Source: Paenibacillus sp. FSL H7-0357 (GTDB taxonomy: Bacteria; Bacillota; Bacilli; Paenibacillales; Paenibacillaceae). From it: a stretch of 64,000 nucleotides of DNA. Shown here piece by piece: positions 62,333 to 64,000 of the stretch. Position 1 is the stretch's first letter. The number at the start of each line of letters is the position of its first letter. The stretch is from NCBI RefSeq assembly GCF_000758525.1, contig NZ_CP009241.1:6324001-6388000 (forward strand), written 5' to 3'. Below the pieces are notes generated by a model. The model ran no database searches, had not been told where the DNA came from, and saw nothing but the letters and a program-made list of their open reading frames with translations. Both the position numbers and the translations under genes were made by a program.

Positions 62333-63816
62333 CGCCGTCCCCCTCCCTCACTGGGAGATGGCGATGATTCTCCGCCGCGAAGCCCGGCAATGTACCCTAT
62401 AGTCAGTGTTTCTGCGGGAACGAGCTGCAGGCTGCGGCGGGTCGGCTCCTCCCGCCGCCCAATTCGGCCAGGCATAATTCCGCCCCGGTGGGCCGTACGT
62501 TCAAGCGGAAGAAACAGCGGAAGCCCCCCGGTCAATGGCCCCTGCAGCCCATCTTTCTGGCTCACCACAATATCGGTTGAACCCTGCCGCACAGCCTGCA
62601 CAATTCTCTCCACATAACGGGTGTCATATTCTGCAGAAGCGGACAAATACACTACTGCTGCACTTTCGTAGAGTGCGGAGACATTCTCCAGCGCATGCAG
62701 CCAAGGTTTTTCTCCCTGTACCGTAATCACCGCATCCCTCTCCTGAACCGGAAATTCGGAAGCAATATCGTTTGCGCTGTCTCTGATCCATACCCAGCGG
62801 ATATTGTCATAACTCTGCTGTTCTTGCAGCAGCTGACGCCGCTTAAGCGATATTTCTGTGTTCCACTTCTCTTCAAAATAAACAACTGCTGTCACCAGTG
62901 GAACGGTCACGGAAGATTTGCCGAGCGGTATCGCGGGCTGCTGCGGAGAGACGGAAAGCTCCGCAGGTACCAGGAGACTTCCTCCACCCCCAGAGACGCC
63001 GGGCAAATTCCATTTGGCGCAGTACGCCCGTCCGCCTTCCTCCTCAGCTCCTTGGTCCATGCCATTCAAAGAACAACTTCCGTCCTCAAGCGGATGAAGC
63101 GTGTGAACATACAAAGCATCACTGAGCGCGAGCCTTCTTCCCAGCTGCCGGGCCCGCAGGCACCAATCGGCCACCATCAGACGCCGCTGGCGGAGCGATG
63201 CATCGAAACCGCCCACCCTGAGCAGCAGTTCCCTGGTGAAGAGCAGGCAGGCACCACTTAGCACTTCCACATTACGCCATTCGCCTTGCCGCCGAAGCCG
63301 GGTATGGTTTACGTATGCGGACAGTTTTGAGAAATCGTCAAACCACTGCAGTTCCCTGCCTTCCGCTTCTTCCGTAGAGGAACGCGGGGCAACTACCCCG
63401 ACAACCGGATCATCAATGGCCGGCCAGAGCAGATCGGCGAGCCAGCCTGCAGTGACCATGACGGAATCCTGAAGCAATACGACAAATGAGGTCTCGGCAT
63501 ATGCCAAGGCCTCATTCACCCTAAATTCCCCGTTCCTGTAGGGGAGAAAAGACACGGCATGTTCTCCAGAGAACTGCTCCGAGAGGGGCTGCAAAGCAAA
63601 ATCCTCTTCCAGCGGAACGCCAATCACACGGACGCCAGGGCCGGAATGCAGCAGCAGGAGCCGCAAGCATTCTGCACTCCATGCGGCGCAGCGCAGTTCA
63701 ACCACAATTGTTATTCCGTCTATTACCGGAAGCGGCAGTAATCCTTCACGCTCCAGATAGCTGTATCTTCCGGCCAGACGCTCCAAGCGGTCAGAATCCA
63801 TAGAATCATACGGCAT
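62329..63816 (-). CDS. GT2-like glycosyltransferase (495 aa)
   Basis: Residues about 35-270 form a GT2 fold: VVELRCAAWSAECLRLLL, VNEALAYAETSFVVLLQDSV (QDS in the place of DxD), GVVAPRSS, VLSGACLLFTRELLLRVGGFDASL and VADWCLRARQLG are the standard downstream motifs of rhamnosyltransferase-type GT2. A second alpha/beta part (about 300-495) looks like another Rossmann domain. The ATG at 63816 has GGAG nine bases upstream; a GTG three codons earlier is too close to it. First of the minus operon. Confidence 0.75.
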   Translation of the reverse strand: MPYDSMDSDRLERLAGRYSYLEREGLLPLPVIDGITIVVELRCAAWSAECLRLLLLHSGPGVRVIGVPLEEDFALQPLSEQFSGEHAVSFLPYRNGEFRVNEALAYAETSFVVLLQDSVMVTAGWLADLLWPAIDDPVVGVVAPRSSTEEAEGRELQWFDDFSKLSAYVNHTRLRRQGEWRNVEVLSGACLLFTRELLLRVGGFDASLRQRRLMVADWCLRARQLGRRLALSDALYVHTLHPLEDGSCSLNGMDQGAEEEGGRAYCAKWNLPGVSGGGGSLLVPAELSVSPQQPAIPLGKSSVTVPLVTAVVYFEEKWNTEISLKRRQLLQEQQSYDNIRWVWIRDSANDIASEFPVQERDAVITVQGEKPWLHALENVSALYESAAVVYLSASAEYDTRYVERIVQAVRQGSTDIVVSQKDGLQGPLTGGLPLFLPLERTAHRGGIMPGRIGRREEPTRRSLQLVPAETLTIGYIAGLRGGESSPSPSEGGGRR

Positions 63817-63938
63817 CAGGCTCACACTCCATTAGTTAAAACTGTGCTACCTATAGTGTATGAACGCTACGCGGTGATATCCCTGTTCCATTGGCGGATT
63901 TTTCCGGATTCTCCCAAATTAAATCCAATTCACCTATA

Positions 63939-64000
63939 CTATTCGCCGCCACCCTCAATCGCCGCTCCGCCGTTACCTGCGTTTCCGGCATTGCCGGAAG
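63939..64000 (-). CDS. C-terminal end of a Gly/Asn/Ala-rich (collagen-like) protein, cut by window edge
   Basis: Only the last 19 residues are in the window: SGNAGNAGNGGAAIEGGGE, then a TAG stop. Glycine in most third positions suggests a Gly-X-Y (collagen-like) or Gly-rich tail, though 19 residues cannot settle this. It would lie upstream of the glycosyltransferase operon, 122 bases before its first start. Another reading frame is also open over this short distance. Confidence 0.4.
   Translation of the reverse strand, partial: SGNAGNAGNGGAAIEGGGE

Overview
This window looks like chromosomal DNA of a spore-forming, aerobic, low-to-mid GC Firmicute, most likely Paenibacillus. The support is an alpha/beta-type SASP with a sigma-G-type promoter, an Sda checkpoint gene with DnaA boxes, YlbJ, YheC/D, YycC-like, YutD-LipA-LytH synteny, a T-box and a SAM-I riboswitch. 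An MqnE gene (futalosine route to menaquinone) fits Paenibacillus better than Bacillus subtilis. The genus is an inference; no rRNA or tRNA gene is present.

Layout. 1-14.5 kb: a phosphodiester-glycosidase-like protein (cut by the edge), two NDH-2-like flavoproteins, the flavodoxin/ferredoxin reductase YumC, sda with its DnaA-box cluster, Fe-S genes (IscA-type, NifU-type, DUF1450), mqnE, and a riboswitch-controlled metNPQ methionine importer. 14.5-31.7 kb: a UbiD-family decarboxylase, heme A synthesis and cytochrome oxidase assembly (ctaA, SCO1, ctaB), a lipid-linked-glycan flippase, a class B PBP, a CvpA-like/transglutaminase membrane protein, and T-box-controlled trpS. 31.7-49 kb: sugar epimerase, SASP, PepF, truncated hemoglobin, ylbJ, nadK, a stalk-domain protein beside a stalk-domain S41 protease, yutD, lipA, lytH, and a GH13 enzyme behind a LacI-type palindrome. 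49-64 kb is accessory: an IS200/IS605 element with an intact TnpB and a decayed TnpA, then a surface-fibre/glycosylation locus. That locus has two paralogous beta-rich proteins, a protein with fifteen near-identical 27-residue Thr/Ser-rich repeats, three GT2-TPR glycosyltransferases on the plus strand, three overlapping glycosyltransferase-like genes on the minus strand, and the end of a Gly-Asn-Ala-rich, collagen-like protein at the right edge.

Two repeat families are not explained by the genes. R1 is a 157-217 bp element present three times (5774-5988, 43876-44032, 49140-49356). Its nested stems differ in sequence between copies but stay paired, which is strong evidence for a conserved RNA or single-stranded DNA structure. 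R2 is a roughly 63 bp hairpin repeat present upstream of three genes (14488-14634, 33601-33733, 35951-36002); its last unit always runs into the Shine-Dalgarno sequence of the next gene.

Working together: NDH-2, menaquinone (MqnE, possibly UbiD), heme A (CtaA, CtaB) and SCO1 serve the respiratory chain. Sda, YlbJ, SASP, LytH and YheC/D serve sporulation. My best candidate for an undescribed system is the 51-64 kb fibre plus glycosyltransferase cluster, with R1 as the best candidate for an undescribed nucleic-acid element.
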